Shown here: in pieces, positions 46,940 to 58,544 of the stretch
Layout: every line of letters begins with the position of its first letter
Position numbering within the stretch: the first letter of the stretch is position 1
Source of the DNA: Pegea sp. RAD2-039
Lineage: Eukaryota > Chordata > Thaliacea > Salpida > Salpidae
Length of the DNA: 64,000 nucleotides
Direction of reading: 5' to 3'
Assembly (NCBI GenBank): GCA_034620365.1
Contig: JAQGEQ010000369.1
Coordinates: forward strand, 36,510 to 100,509
Program-made: the position numbers and the translations under genes
The notes under the pieces: generated by a model
What the model was told of the DNA's origin: nothing
The model's database searches: none
What the model saw: the letters and a program-made list of their open reading frames with translations, nothing else

Positions 46940-47290
46940 ATAAAAAATGCATTTTCATAATAAATAGGCTCGGTCAAAGTGTTTCGAGTAGATCTATTTT
47001 TCTTAAACTAATGAAGCCTCATAAATATTTCTTAACTAAACAGTTTTATGTGTCAAGCCAAAATCAAAAGTAATTTGTTTTGATTTTTTTTTCATTAATA
47101 AATAAATGCCGGGCATTGTGGCATACGTTTGTAATTTGAACTTATTCTGTACGCCACAAACTTAAGATTGAAACAACTTTATAAATACTGATGAAACCAT
47201 TAGCATTTCGAGGTCCAATAAGTGATATATCTTTGTAGAATACATTTTGGAGTTGAATAAATTTCAACAAATAATACTTTATCATTAATG
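46940..47290 (+). repeat. Direct repeat with 50400-50760
   Basis: Shared landmarks are TAAATAGGCT(C/T)GGTCAAAGTG and ATGCCGGGCAT, and both copies end in a class 1 cassette. ATGCCGGGCAT is itself a short inverted repeat. Confidence 0.75.
47147..47268 (+). ncRNA. Class 1 Sm-RNA-like cassette L
   Basis: The box GTACGCCACAAACTTAAGAT is followed by ACTTTATAAATA (47176-47187, TATA-like), CATTTTGGAG (about 47243) and GTTGAATAAATTTCAAC (47252-47268; 6-bp stem, loop TAAAT). The stem's inner pairs and loop differ from cassette A while pairing is retained. Confidence 0.42.
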
Positions 47291-48731
47291 TAGACGTCGG
47301 CATTTTTGACTTTCATTTTTGTCGTCAATTTAAATCTCTTATTCCGAAGCTACTAGTATTTTACTAATGAAGTCTATAATTTTGTAGCTTAAAACTGGAA
47401 TACAGTTTACAAATTTATATTCAATTTTCAATGAAAAGTTATATATTCAACACAAATATTTTTGAAATCTTTCAATTTTTGAGCTTCTATATTTCGTAAT
47501 GTTATTACTTAATAAAATTATTTATTCATGTTTTGAAAAAGCAAAATAAGTTGTCAAAACTTTTTAGAGTATGATGATTTTATATTTATTATTTATTCTT
47601 ATTCATAGTTTTACATTAAAGATTTTTTGATTTTCTTTTTATTGTTATTTAAGAAAAAAATTTTTTTTAATTTTATTTCCGGTAGAACTCTTCACAATGT
47701 TTTAAGAAACTTGCAGAAGCATTTTAACAATCTTTTTCAAACAATTATTTTATAATTTGGTTTTAGTTTAATGTTGAAACTATTTAATTATTTAAGAAAC
47801 TACTGTGTCATTCTTTTGCTTTTTAAATTCTAAATAACGCTGTCGAGTTGATATCTCATTTGTTTTCACTTAATGCTACTATGACAACATTTATGATATA
47901 TAAAGCTTTTTATAAAAGTTTTGTTAAAAATAAACTAATTTATTTTTCTTTGAACATTTTAATTGTAAACAATTTAATTACATTAAAAATTGTAAAAAAT
48001 CTAGCATTTCTTCTGTTAAAATGTCATTCATTCTATTAAGCATTCACATTTGAAACTAACCTCAAGTTTAAATTTAATTTTCTTTAATGTTTTTCATTTT
48101 GCTTATTAGATATAATTTTTATTTTACTTCAAATTCGAAGGACTTTAATAAAAATTATTTGTTTAAAGTGATTGTATATACAGAAAATTATATATTTTGG
48201 GTGAAATAATATTTAAAAAGTGCTAATGTATTAAATAAACAAATATGTAGAATGATTCATTTACATATTTTCACATTTTTTCTATTTTCTTTGTGTTTAT
48301 GTCATCATGCTACTTTAAAGTAGTAAGTAATATTATTTGTTTTCACTTAACGATGCTATAATAACTTTTATAATATAAATAGATTTTTATAAAAGTGTTA
48401 TTAAAAATAAATTAAATTGTTTTTGTTTGAACGTCAACATTTCAATCGTAAATAATTTAGTCATTTTTAAAATTTTAAATAATGTAGTATTTTTTCTGTA
48501 ATAATTTCAATTTAAATTATACCTCAGTTATTTTTAGTTCTTCATTCGAGCATCTGAAAATGCTAATCTTTTAATTAGAATTAGTTTGAGTTTACTTAAT
48601 TTTTTTTTATTTATATTAATGTTTTTGTTTCCAAAAGATTTGTAAAAGTTTAAAAACGTTTTTTTGCAAATAAAATTATTTAATCTAGTGCTACTAATAA
48701 ATGCAATTCAAAAAAAAATTGAAAAGTATAC

Positions 48732-48754
48732 CAACTGCTCTAAGTTAGCAGTTG
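48732..48754 (-). other. Conserved hairpin downstream of class 3 cassette
   Basis: CAACTGCT and AGCAGTTG form an 8-bp stem with a 7-nt loop. The partner at 58922-58944 has a 9-bp stem with a 5-nt loop. Loop sequences differ while arms are unchanged. Confidence 0.55.
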
Positions 48755-48795
48755 ATTCTGAAAACAATTTTTTGCTAATGTAAACAGCTTGTTGA

Positions 48796-48909
48796 GAAGT
48801 GTTGAACACTCCAAATTGTAAATGCCTTTCGGCGGTATTTCTGGTGTGGAAGGTCGAACAGAATCATCATACTAATCATGAATGTTTACTCTAATGTTTG
48901 TGGGTTGTA
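48796..48909 (-). ncRNA. Class 3 Sm-RNA-like cassette, copy 1
   Basis: On the minus strand the box ACAACCCACAAACATTAGAG (start 48909) is followed by a stem AAAT-ACC-GCC-GAAA-GGC-ATTT (GNRA loop, 48840-48820). AATTTGGAG (48817-48809) is 92 bp from the box start. The terminal hairpin GGAGTG-TTCAA-CACTTC ends near 48796. About 130 bp here match copy 2 far better than the surrounding repeat does, including the GC-rich GACCTTCCACACCAGAAATA. Two stem-loops around an Sm-like site resemble SmY or SL-type RNAs. This is the strongest structured-RNA candidate together with its partner. Confidence 0.5.
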
Positions 48910-49159
48910 AACATTTCGCAAACATTTTGTTTTGATTTCGTTAAAATTTAAATTTAATTTCCTATTTGATCAAAAGCGTTATCGTACGAAAATTTTTAAC
49001 TAAAGCATAAATTTGTTGAAACATATTTTTTCGACAGTTAATCTCTGTGATTAAATTATTTTATTTTTGTTGATTTAAACTTACTTGAAAATATGAACTA
49101 GACGACATAAAGCGCAGCAGGAAAATAGACTTGTTAATAAAATTGTTCTAATTAAATTG

Positions 49160-50220
49160 TTATCTAGCTTATAATTAAGTGTAATTTTAAAGTAAAACTA
49201 ATTCTAGAGATAATTAACAAAATTTCAAAATTTTGTTTTGTAATCTATCAAACAATTTTTATAAACTTAACAATTTAAAGTAAAATATTCCTAATCAAAA
49301 CATAATGTTATTAACTTGCTTATAATATAGTTAAAAAAACAATTTAAAAATGAAACAAATCAGAGTAAAAACATTCAATTTGTTATGGTATCTAAATATT
49401 TAGTTGCATATTTTCTTTAAATCTGGAAGCATTTTATAGTTTTTACTTTCATCACTTTAAATATAATAAATTTATTAAGAATTAAAATCAGTTAAGTTTC
49501 AAGATTTTAAAAATGCTTTAAAAAATAAAATTAAGATGTTATATTATGAATATTTAACAAAAGTGAGGAAATCAATCAGTTAAAAATCATTGATTCAAAA
49601 CTATTGAACTTTTGAAACGATAAAAAACTTACATTCAGAAACATAAAACTATTTTTTGAAACAAAAACAAAATAAATCTGAAAAAAAACAAAAGAAACAG
49701 TAAAACATAAATCCATGAAAAATTATATTTACTTTCAAAGCATCAAGTTTGAGTGAGCATGGTTTTGAACCTTATTATAATTTAATATTTTCGTTAAAAG
49801 CATGAAAATTTATTTTATGAGCTCACAAACACAAGGCAAACACGTTGTTATATAGACCATTTAATTTACTACGATCTTATCTCTTTTTTTGTATGAAAGG
49901 TTTTACTGTTTAGAATTTTGAAAACTGATACGGTCAGTTGCATTTAACAAAAAGATTTATTGTATTCAATGATATAAAGAATGCGGTGAGCTTGTTCTTT
50001 TCTTTCATATGTTCTGTAATTCTTTTGTTAATTAATATCTAAATGACACTGTCTTCAGTAAACAAATATTTACAATGATTCATTTACATATTTCAACTTT
50101 TTAAATTTTTTGTTGTGTTGATGTCATCATACTACTTTAAAAGAGTACGTAATCTGATTTGTTTTCACTTAACAATACCATGACGACATTTATGACATAA
50201 AAAGCTTTATATAAAAGTAA
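49160..50220 (+). repeat. Repeat R3, 3' part (partners 51330-51910 direct, 61470-62420 inverted)
   Basis: Landmarks are ATTGATTCAAAACTATTGAA-type sequence, ACTGATACGGTCAGTTGCAT, TGAGCTTGTTCTTTTCTTTC and GACACTGTCTTCAGTAAA. No coding frame. The three copies establish that R3 is more than 2 kb long. Confidence 0.78.
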
Positions 50221-50596
50221 AGTTAACAATAGATTCAATTGTTTTTGTTTGAACGTTGACATTTTAGTCAGAAACATTTTATTTGCATTTATCACATTAA
50301 GAATATTCCTTTACTAAACTTTTTTTTAAACTTACATTTGAAACTAACCACAATTTATATTTTATTTTTTGTAAATTTGTTTATAAATTGTATAAAAAAG
50401 GTTATTTTTTATAATAAATAGGCTTGGTCAAAGTGCTTCGGGTAAATCTATTTTTCTTAAACTAAGGAAGCCCCTTAAATACTTCTTAACTAAGAATTTT
50501 TTGCGTCAAACCAAAAACAAAACTAAATTGTTTTTATTTTTTTTCATTAATAAAAAATGCCGGGCATATTGTCATATGTTTGTAATTTAAATTTAT

Positions 50597-50723
50597 TCGG
50601 TACGCCTTAAACTTTATACTGAAACAACTTTACAAATAATGATTAAATCATTTAAAATTTTCATTTCGATACAAATAGAATCAGTATGATTAGAATACTT
50701 TTTGGAGTTGAATAAATTTCAAC
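50597..50723 (+). ncRNA. Class 1 Sm-RNA-like cassette M
   Basis: Duplicate of L. The box has decayed to GTACGCCTTAAACTTTATAC, but CTTTTTGGAG and GTTGAATAAATTTCAAC (50707-50723) are fully retained. Confidence 0.33.
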
Positions 50724-50759
50724 AAATAATAAAATAATATTAATGTTGACGTGGGCAGT

Positions 50760-53700
50760 TTTGACATTCAATTTTGTCATCAATTTAAATGTCCTATTCC
50801 GAAGCTTACCTGATTTTTTTTATTGATATTAACATTTTTGTGGCTTAAAAGTTGAAAGCAGCTTAGAAATTTTATTTTAAATTATAATGTTTTCAAACAC
50901 ATCACAAATTTATCTATCTGTTGATGTCAAAGATTTAGAAAACTCAAGTTTTTAAACTGACACAACAGATTGATTTTAAATGCTTAATTTTCATAAATAT
51001 CAATTTCATTAATTTTTTTACTAAAGTATGTTCTTATAGTTTACTGCATTTTAACAGACTAAATTAACATTAGATTACGTTTTTAACTAGCTTTATAACA
51101 AAACAAATTATACTATTTTTCTTTTGGTGAAATTGTTGAAAGATTGTAGAAATGTTTATTGGTGTAATTCAATAACTAGTAATCTAGTAAAACTAATACC
51201 ACACAATTAGTAACTCAAACCAGTTGCCAACTCGGAGTTAATTCTGTTGCTTAAAAAGAAGTTGAACCGTTATAATGTTGCCAACATTGTCATTTCTAAA
51301 CTGTGACTTTTTCACATTTTCACACTTTTTCTCTTCTTTTTATATGAATAATTAATAAAAGTGAAAATATCAACCGGTTAAAAATCACTGATTCAAAACT
51401 ATTGAACTTTTAAAACGAAAAAAAAACCTTTTATTTAGAAACATAAAACTATTTTTGAAACAAAAAACAAAATAAATCTGACACAAACCCAAAGAAACAC
51501 TAAAACATAATTCCCTGAAACATTATATTTACTTTTAAAGGATCAAGTTGGAGTGAAAATGGGTTTAAACATATTTACAATTTAACATTTGCGTGAAAGT
51601 CATGAAAAATTATTTTAAATAAGCTCACAAACATAAGGCAAACACGTTGTTATATAAAGCACCTAATTTATTACGATATTATCAGTGTTTGACTATAAGC
51701 ATGTGAATTACTGAGAAATTTGAAAACTGATACTGTCAGTTGCATTTAACAAAAATATTTATTCTATTTAATGATATAAAACTATGCGATGAGCTTGTTC
51801 TTTTCTTTCATGTGTTGTGTCATTCTTTGATAATTAAACTCTAAATGACACTGTCTTCAGTAAAGAAATATGTAGAATGATTCATTTATATATTTTCACA
51901 TTTTTTATTTTTTTTTTTAACATTTTATCATTAAAACCAAAATATTTTTAAACAAATTATTTTCAATATGTAAACTAGACGTTAAAACTAGAAATACTTT
52001 TGATGTTTATATAGCGCCTTGAAGTAAATATACGAGATGCATAAAAGTAAAAAAAAACTTCTTAAGGAGATTTCAGTTGTGACCAAAAAAGTGATTTATC
52101 AGATTGTGATTCTCTTATCATTATTTAAATAGTAACTAAAAAAAAGATTTTAAATTGATCAAATTCCCTAACCACTAATATCGAATAATATTTTCAAATA
52201 AAAATTTCTTGAATCTACTTTAAGATATAAAAAATAAAATTTATAGAAAAAAATATATTTCAATATACATCTTTTATCAACAATAAACAATTTTGATTAA
52301 GTTTTTTTCAAAGTTCTTTTTAAACGATTAATTGCTGAAAAGCTACAGTTAGTAAAAAACTATCTTTGTTTTTTTTATTTTGTAAAGGTTATCTTTATCT
52401 AAAGTTTTTTTCCCCAATACAAGAAACATTGAAATCACTATTAATACATTTTTTAAGTTATGTTGTTGAAGTTAGTTGTGTCTAACTTAATTTTATTCAA
52501 ATAGTTTTAAGTTCAAAAATAATTTAAGATCTAAGAATTTCTAAAATATTACTATTTATGTGAGAAGAATATGAAATGAATTTCAACAAAAAAACTATTT
52601 TGCATGCAACAAATTTGTATAAAATATTTGAAATGATGATTAAAAATTAAAATCAAATTAAGCGGCAAGATTTATCTTTATAAGGAATTTGTAAACATCA
52701 AGCAATCTCAAAAAAACACAAAACCTTATTTCCTCTAATGAAAAATACTTGTTAGGTAAACATTCACAAATAAGTCAAACAGTTTGAAGTTTTGAAATAA
52801 ACATCGTTTCATTTTTATATTTGGTAGCGCAATCTAGCGGAAATAAAAGCTGCAAAGATAAAATGAGAATTTAAGAAAATTTTATTTAGTGTCTTCAGAG
52901 AATCTTACTATTGATGTTTAACAACAGTTTTTTAAATATTTTAAAGTCATTAGAGTGAAATTAATTATTCTCTGTTAAAAAACAATTCTATGACTTTTTT
53001 TGAAATGTTTGTTTTCTATTTGATTTCTAAGAGCAAAAAGAATAACGGTTTGGACAATTTAAAGTTGTAAGAATATATTCTTATAGCAATAAGACAAATT
53101 TAAGAACCGCGGAATAACTAGTTCAATATTTTTGAAATAATTATATGAAGATTTGGAAAAATGTTTGTCTCATGAGAAGTACATCTGAAGAAAAAATCAG
53201 ACTTTAATGATTTTAACTATTTTATAATTTTAAAAATGTTCTTTTACAACTTTACAATTTAAAATTTACAGTAATTCCATTAAACTTAAAATATTCATAA
53301 AAATCTATTAAAAGTGAAAACTAAATTAAATTCAAATTAAATAGAATACTTTACAAGTTGTAAATCTTTGTTTTATTTTTCTAATACTAAAATAAATTTG
53401 AAAAAGATGACATCGGTAAATGTTTTGATAATTTTTGGTTTGTAATGGTGAAGACATCAGATGATACTTTTCAGCAAGTAATCAGAAGACATTTATGATG
53501 TTTTCTGACTAAAATTAAGAAAAATAATAAATAACATCCAATAATAGATTTATTAAATTAGATTTAAAGCAAGTTGATTTTAAGTAAGCAAAAAATTAAA
53601 TTCCTTATACTAAGCAGTTTAATATTTAATTAATATTAGGAAGATTCTTCAAGTTAGAGTTTTAGGGATACAATATCTTTGAAACATTGAATTACGAACA

Positions 53701-54110
53701 ATTATGATTTTTATTTTCTAATTTAAACTAATATTTTTGGAGTAAAAAGTTTTCTTGAATAATTAAAAAAAGTAAATAAAAAAAATGAAAATTAATATTA
53801 AAAAGCAGAATTGTAAATTATCAAACAATCTCAAGAAAAGCAAAATCTTATTATTTCTTATTTTGAAAAATACCTTTTTGATAAACAGATGCAAAGTAAA
53901 GTAAAATTAGCAAAACAACTGATTTATTCAATCATAAAAATTCAAATTATTGAAGTTATTTCTTTTAGTGATACTTTTAGATTTTTATTATAATATATTA
54001 TTCATTAATATAAGTTTTTATTTAAAGTCATTACCAAATTAAAAGTAATTATAAGATTTAAGGTTAATTATTTTTATTAATAAGAAATGAAATTTCAAAT
54101 AAAACTCAGT
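50760..54110. other. AT-rich DNA with an R3 copy and one CTCF-like site
   Basis: 51330-51910 is a direct R3 copy and 52080-52340 matches 15100-15400. The remainder to 54110 shows no gene, cassette or clear partner. Confidence 0.5.
52827..52840 (-). promoter_or_regulatory. CTCF-like motif 15
   Basis: Minus-strand CCGCTAGATTGCGC, one base (G to T) from motif 6. The only copy in the right half of the window. Confidence 0.32.
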
Positions 54111-54283
54111 ATGAAGCAGATATTAGTGATGCCTTAAATAATATTTTTTGATTAACTGAAAGTTAACCTTTTGAACGTTTTGTCACATTATCAGATAAGT
54201 CTTTACAAAAGTAAATGAAATTATTTTTATGTCGTTTTTTCTACATAATAGATACTGAAGTATTCTTTAGTAATAGAATTTTC

Positions 54284-54399
54284 GTTGAACAATATTTCAA
54301 CTCCAAATTAGGTTTCAAAAAAGCATTTAATATTAGACTGATTTTTTTTTAATTTCCTCTTTTATGACTTTGTCGTAATCTAGAGTTTGTATGGTCAAG
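54284..54399 (-). ncRNA. Class 1 Sm-RNA-like cassette N
   Basis: Minus strand: GACCATACAAACTCTAGATT box, AATTTGGAG (54309-54301, 90 bp from the box start) and GTTGAAATATTGTTCAAC (6-bp stem). Inverted relative of cassette B; here the stem pairs completely whereas B has a mismatch. Confidence 0.37.
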
Positions 54400-55255
54400 C
54401 TTATATAAATTTGTTTTTACAATTTTAATTTTAATTTGTTGTTGATAAACAAAGTTTTTTTGTAAAGATTTAAATAAATGTTTTGATAACGTTCAGATTA
54501 GTGAAATAAAAGTAATTAATGTATACTATTATAATATAGAAATAATATAGTAACTTGATAAATAAAATTGAGTTCTGGATTACTGAAAACTGTTTCTTCT
54601 CATGTTTTATCTGCAGTTTATTTGCAGATAAATACAGATAAAATCGTAATTAGATAATTTAATAAAATACAAATTAAAAATGGCTAAATCAGGCTTTTCA
54701 CTATCCAAATTCGTCGATCTTCGAACAAAAAGTCGATTTTTGATTGTTCCATTTAATTTTCATCAAAACTAGAATCCATAAAAAAACAGAACATGAAGAG
54801 TCTTACAAATAAAATACTTTACAAACAATTAATTTGAATACTTTGTAGCAAAATCTTTTTCTGCTCTGTTATATAAACAAGTTTCTTCAAAATATTTTGG
54901 CTTTACTAAAAGATTCAACATTTTAGAGGTTGTATCAAACAAGTCGTTTATTGAAGATATTAAAACCATTTTAATATATTATAATATTACAAAAACTTAA
55001 TAGAAAAAAGTTGTGTTTTAAGAATAAAGTAAATAAACTGTTTATAAAAGATTATAAATAATTGTAATTAATTATAAACTGTTTATAATTGTTTACAAAT
55101 ATATTAAATTTTCTTACATTATTTGTAAAACATAAACAAAATAAAATGAACTAAAAAGTTGTTTGAAAAAACAGAAGTTTAAAATTCAAGCTAATAAATA
55201 AAAGAATTTTTAAATTTTTAAATTTCTTACTATTATAAGTAAATGTAAAAAAAAT

Positions 55256-55273
55256 AGATGTAAGAGTGCATCT
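55256..55273 (-). other. Isolated class 2 hairpin
   Basis: Read on the minus strand, AGATGCA-CTCT-TACATCT with one G:T pair. No PSE-like box precedes it; it belongs to the inverted 17.2-kb repeat. Confidence 0.35.
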
Positions 55274-55395
55274 TGCATAGTTCGTAGTGATAATAGCTTT
55301 TTATACAATTCAATTAATAGAAGAAGTAGATTGATATATATATGATTTTCGTAAAAAATAGAAGTTATTCAAATTATTTTTTAATTGAATTTTCG

Positions 55396-55516
55396 GTTAA
55401 AAGTTTTTTCACTCCAAGTTAAATTTTAAATTGCCACTGATTATTGTTAAAATAAACAGAGTGAGTTTTTGATTATTTATTACTTTGTCGCAGTCTAGAG
55501 TTCAGTTGGTATCAAC
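55396..55516 (-). ncRNA. Class 1 cassette P (relic)
   Basis: Inverted counterpart of Q: GATACCAACTGAACTCTAGA box, AACTTGGAG and a broken terminal stem. Confidence 0.2.
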
Positions 55517-55539
55517 TTCAGACGAATTCTTTCTTAAAT

Positions 55540-56035
55540 TTCTAAAAAGATTTTTGAAAACTTTTCACAATTAATTAATTTCTTTATTCTTTCTTAAAAT
55601 TAATACAAACAGATTCAAACGAACAATAATCTAAAAGTTGTAAAAATATTTATGCAAATCTAATAAAAGTATTAGATATGCAAAACTTAATCGATTTAGA
55701 AATTGAGTAAAAACTTTCTGAGACTTAAGTATTTATATTTATTTAAAACAAAGCTTAATTTTTTCTTGCGTAGTCACCAAGCAAGACATTCATCTATTTT
55801 ATAGAAATAGAAAAACATTTAACTATTTAAAAAAGTTCTTTCATTATATAAAAATTATATTCCTTTTACAAACCAAAAAATATATTCTTAAATTTTTATA
55901 AAAGTTTTAATAGTTGTTGCATCTTTCAACCATTTATAATTTCTATATATAATGTACTCTTCAAAAAAACTTAAAAAAGCTTTATATCATTAAATGAATA
56001 AATTAAACAAAATTACTTTAGTAAACATCGTAATC
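55540..56035. other. AT-rich stretch without genes
   Basis: Nothing recognised beyond A/T runs. Confidence 0.5.
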
Positions 56036-56039
56036 ATCT

Positions 56040-56985
56040 TTTGAATATCATTTTAAATGATTAAAGTATACCTAATTTTCGATAAAGCAACAAACAAAAG
56101 GTCTTATGCAGCTTATATATAACATTTAAAAAATCCTTTTTCACTGAAATATCAAATCCATTTTTGAGTGCAATATTTGGAAGATGCACTTTTGCATCTG
56201 TTTATCAACTAAGTACTTTTCATAAGTAAGAAATACAGAGAATGTATTTTCTTTAAAATAAAATTTAGTTAGATCTCATCATCAAATAATCTACATTTAA
56301 TTTCACCATTAAATATCTTGAAGTTTGTTAAAATTGTAAATTAACTCTGAGGAATACAAAAGTTCCTAGTTCAGTGTAAACAGTTAATCGTAATTAAATA
56401 AATCGTAATACAGCAACTATAAACATAAATTTAACAAATATAAATTGTATATATAACATTCGGGCTAATTTTTACTAAAATGAATTTTAACTGTTAAAGA
56501 ATATATTTTTCAATAGTTAAAACCAAATGTAGTTTTGATAATATGAATATTGTATGCAGGTTAAATTAATTCTATAAAATTAGTTAAAAACATATTAAAT
56601 TTTACTTTTGCTTTTATCGTTTGCGTTCTCTAGCAAATAGAATATCTTGGCTTAGAACAAATATCTAGAACATTAATAGTCTCTGGATAGATTACTTCAC
56701 AGATTTGTTTGATATGCAAATTATTTTGAAGATCAAACGAAAATCATTTTTGAGTTTTATAGTAATCTCATTTTTAAAAACAAAAAGTCACATAGCTTTT
56801 GATTTAATTTTTTATTGTCAGTACGATTGATCATTTTTAATTTAAATCATCGAAGTAGAATAAACCAAATTCTAAATTAAATAAAACTTGGTAAGAAAAA
56901 TTGAACTAATTTTGTTTGTATTATAATAAATTTATAAGAACTTTTCTTATCAACTTTAAATTCAAACTTTCTATTTGAAACTCAA
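56040..56985 (+). repeat. Repeat R2, partial copy d
   Basis: Direct copy of about 8600-9520 that keeps cassette l. It ends near the sequence where the 9.5-kb copy enters cassette D. Confidence 0.75.
56081..56220 (+). ncRNA. Class 2 Sm-RNA-like cassette l
   Basis: The box has changed to GATAAAGCAACAAACAAAAG. TATATATAAC, AATATTTGG (about 56172) and a perfect hairpin AGATGCA-CTTT-TGCATCT (56182-56199) follow, with T4 at 56217. The R2 paralogues at 8.7, 24.8 and 35.9 kb have a mismatch in this stem. Confidence 0.4.
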
Positions 56986-56989
56986 ATTC

Positions 56990-57812
56990 TATTGTGCTAG
57001 ATCTTTAATTTGAAGTCGACTAAATGTCGATATAACCATTACTAATGTATCAAAAAATGTTAGTCTGTAATTCATAAATTTGTATCTGATAGATTCTCTT
57101 TTGTTTTATAATAATCTTTAACTTTAGTTATTTGAAAGTGTAATTTTATCAAGCTAAAACTTCATTATTATCAACAACAATCTTATTTGATATAACCAAT
57201 TAAGTGTATCTGTGAATGACAGAAAGAAATCAAAATTAAGATTTATTAAAGAAAGAATAGAACTACTTTAAAAGTAAAAGTAAAATACAATCAATTCTAA
57301 ATCAAATCAAACTTTATAAAACAAACTTGAATAAGAAGATGAGCAAAGTGAATTTAGAAGTTTAATTTTCAAATTTATCAAAATTACTTTGCTAAGAATG
57401 AATAAAAAATTGAAATATTTATTTTATAAATAATAATCTTAAAATTTTCTTATTAATTTGTAATAATATAAAAAAAATTAAAATATTATTTTAATTTACA
57501 AAATAATTTTAACAAAAACGAATAAAAAATTTTTAATTTTTACTCTTTTTGTAATCTACAGTAGAAAAACAAATTTAAATAAGCTATTTTAGGTTAAAAT
57601 TATTATTTTTATGGTTTTGATAAAATCCTTTTCCAAAATTTATTATCCTGCGCAAAATTAAACTAATAAATAATAAAACTAATTAAATAAATGGAAAACA
57701 TCATTCAGTTTATATTTATATTTTGTATAAATTTACAAATTTATAAATTTATATTATTTATCCAAATTATAAAAATATTAATATTAAAAATATTGTTTTA
57801 TTTAAAGAAAGC
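56990..57812. other. AT-rich stretch before the coiled-coil frame
   Basis: No cassette, exon or clear repeat partner. A near-palindrome ATGGTATTTAATACCAT lies at 57813-57829, exactly at the left edge of the coiled-coil repeat. Confidence 0.45.
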
Positions 57813-57823
57813 ATGGTATTTAA

Positions 57824-58541
57824 TACCATCAAAGAGAAATGATGCTGCGTCAACAAGAAGAAGAAAATCTTCGATTACAAGAAGAAAAACGCCTTCAACA
57901 AGAAGAAAAGCGTCGTCAACAAGAAGAAAAACGTTGTCAAAAAGAAGAAAAACGCCATCAACAAGAAGAAAAACGTTGTCAACAAGAAGAAAAACGTTGT
58001 CAACATGAAGAAAATAGACTTCGTAAGCAGGAACAGCAAGAAAGACTTCAACGAGAAAGAGAAGAACAGGAGAGAATAAAGCGTCTAGCTGAATATCAGC
58101 GAATGCAACAAGCGTCAGCAAATTACCACCAAAGAGAAATTATGCTTCGTCAACAAGAACAAGAAAATCTTCGATTACAAGAAGAAAACGCCTTCAGCAA
58201 GAAGAAAAACGTGGCCAACAGGAAGAAAAACGCCTTCAGCAAGAAGAAAAACGTCGCCAACAAGAAGAAAATAGACTTCGTAAGCAGGAACAGCAAGAAA
58301 GACTTCAACGAGAAAGAGAAGAACAGGAGAGAATAAAGCGTCTAGCTGAATATCAGCGAATGCAACAAGTGTCAGCAAATTACCACCAAAGAGAAATTAT
58401 GCTTCGTCAACAAGAACAAGAAAATCTTCGATTACAAGAAGAAAAACGCCTTCAACAAGAAGAAAAACGTGGCCAACAGGAAGAAAAACGCCTTCAGCAA
58501 GAAGAAAAACGTCGTCAACAAGAAGAAAATAGACTTGATTA
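57824..58541 (+). pseudogene. Frameshifted Glu/Gln/Arg-rich coiled-coil gene fragment
   Basis: Three tandem units start at TAC CAC CAA AGA GAA (57824, 58124, 58381). Each begins YHQRE, then MLRQQEQENLRLQEEKR, then a run of 7-residue blocks of the type QQEEKRR (21-bp repeats). Units 1 and 2 continue with RLRKQEQQERLQREREEQER and KRLAEYQRMQQ. The sequence predicts a highly charged, continuous coiled coil, trichohyalin- or caldesmon-like in composition only. A missing A in the run at 58185-58188 (four A where the other units have five) shifts the frame, so the first frame ends at 58336; unit 3 is open again in the original register. An in-frame TAA at 57821 precedes unit 1. Unit 3 breaks off at 58533, where repeat R3 begins and supplies the TAA. 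I see no promoter or splice signal. It is probably a captured exon fragment of an unidentified gene. Confidence 0.7.
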
Positions 58542-58544
58542 ACA

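Larger units (their letters stand above)
47800..49160 (+). repeat. Repeat R3, 5' part (inverted partner 58545-59640)
   Basis: Landmarks are TTTTCACTTAACG, ATGTCATCATGCTACT, a palindromic hairpin (48732-48754) and cassette class 3. Its far end (AACTAGACGACATAAAGCGC, near 49097) recurs at the 3' side of the coiled-coil frame (58550-58590, inverted) and at the LINE insertion site (62390-62420, inverted). Confidence 0.78.
54110..55520 (-). repeat. Inverted mosaic of left-half repeats
   Basis: 54110-54480 corresponds to about 3190-3540, 54500-54720 to 1815-2000, and 54780-55330 to 17220-17700, all reverse-complemented. Segments from three distant places lie side by side here. Confidence 0.65.

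Noticed and set aside
48732-48754. Helitron 3' end (palindromic hairpin)
   Set aside because: No CTRR terminus follows, and homology between the copies continues well past the hairpin on both sides.
57691-58378. Other frames over the coiled-coil repeat (Arg/Ser/Thr-rich plus frame; Leu/Val/Phe-rich minus frames)
   Set aside because: They are shadows of the 21-bp repeat that encodes the Glu/Gln/Arg frame.
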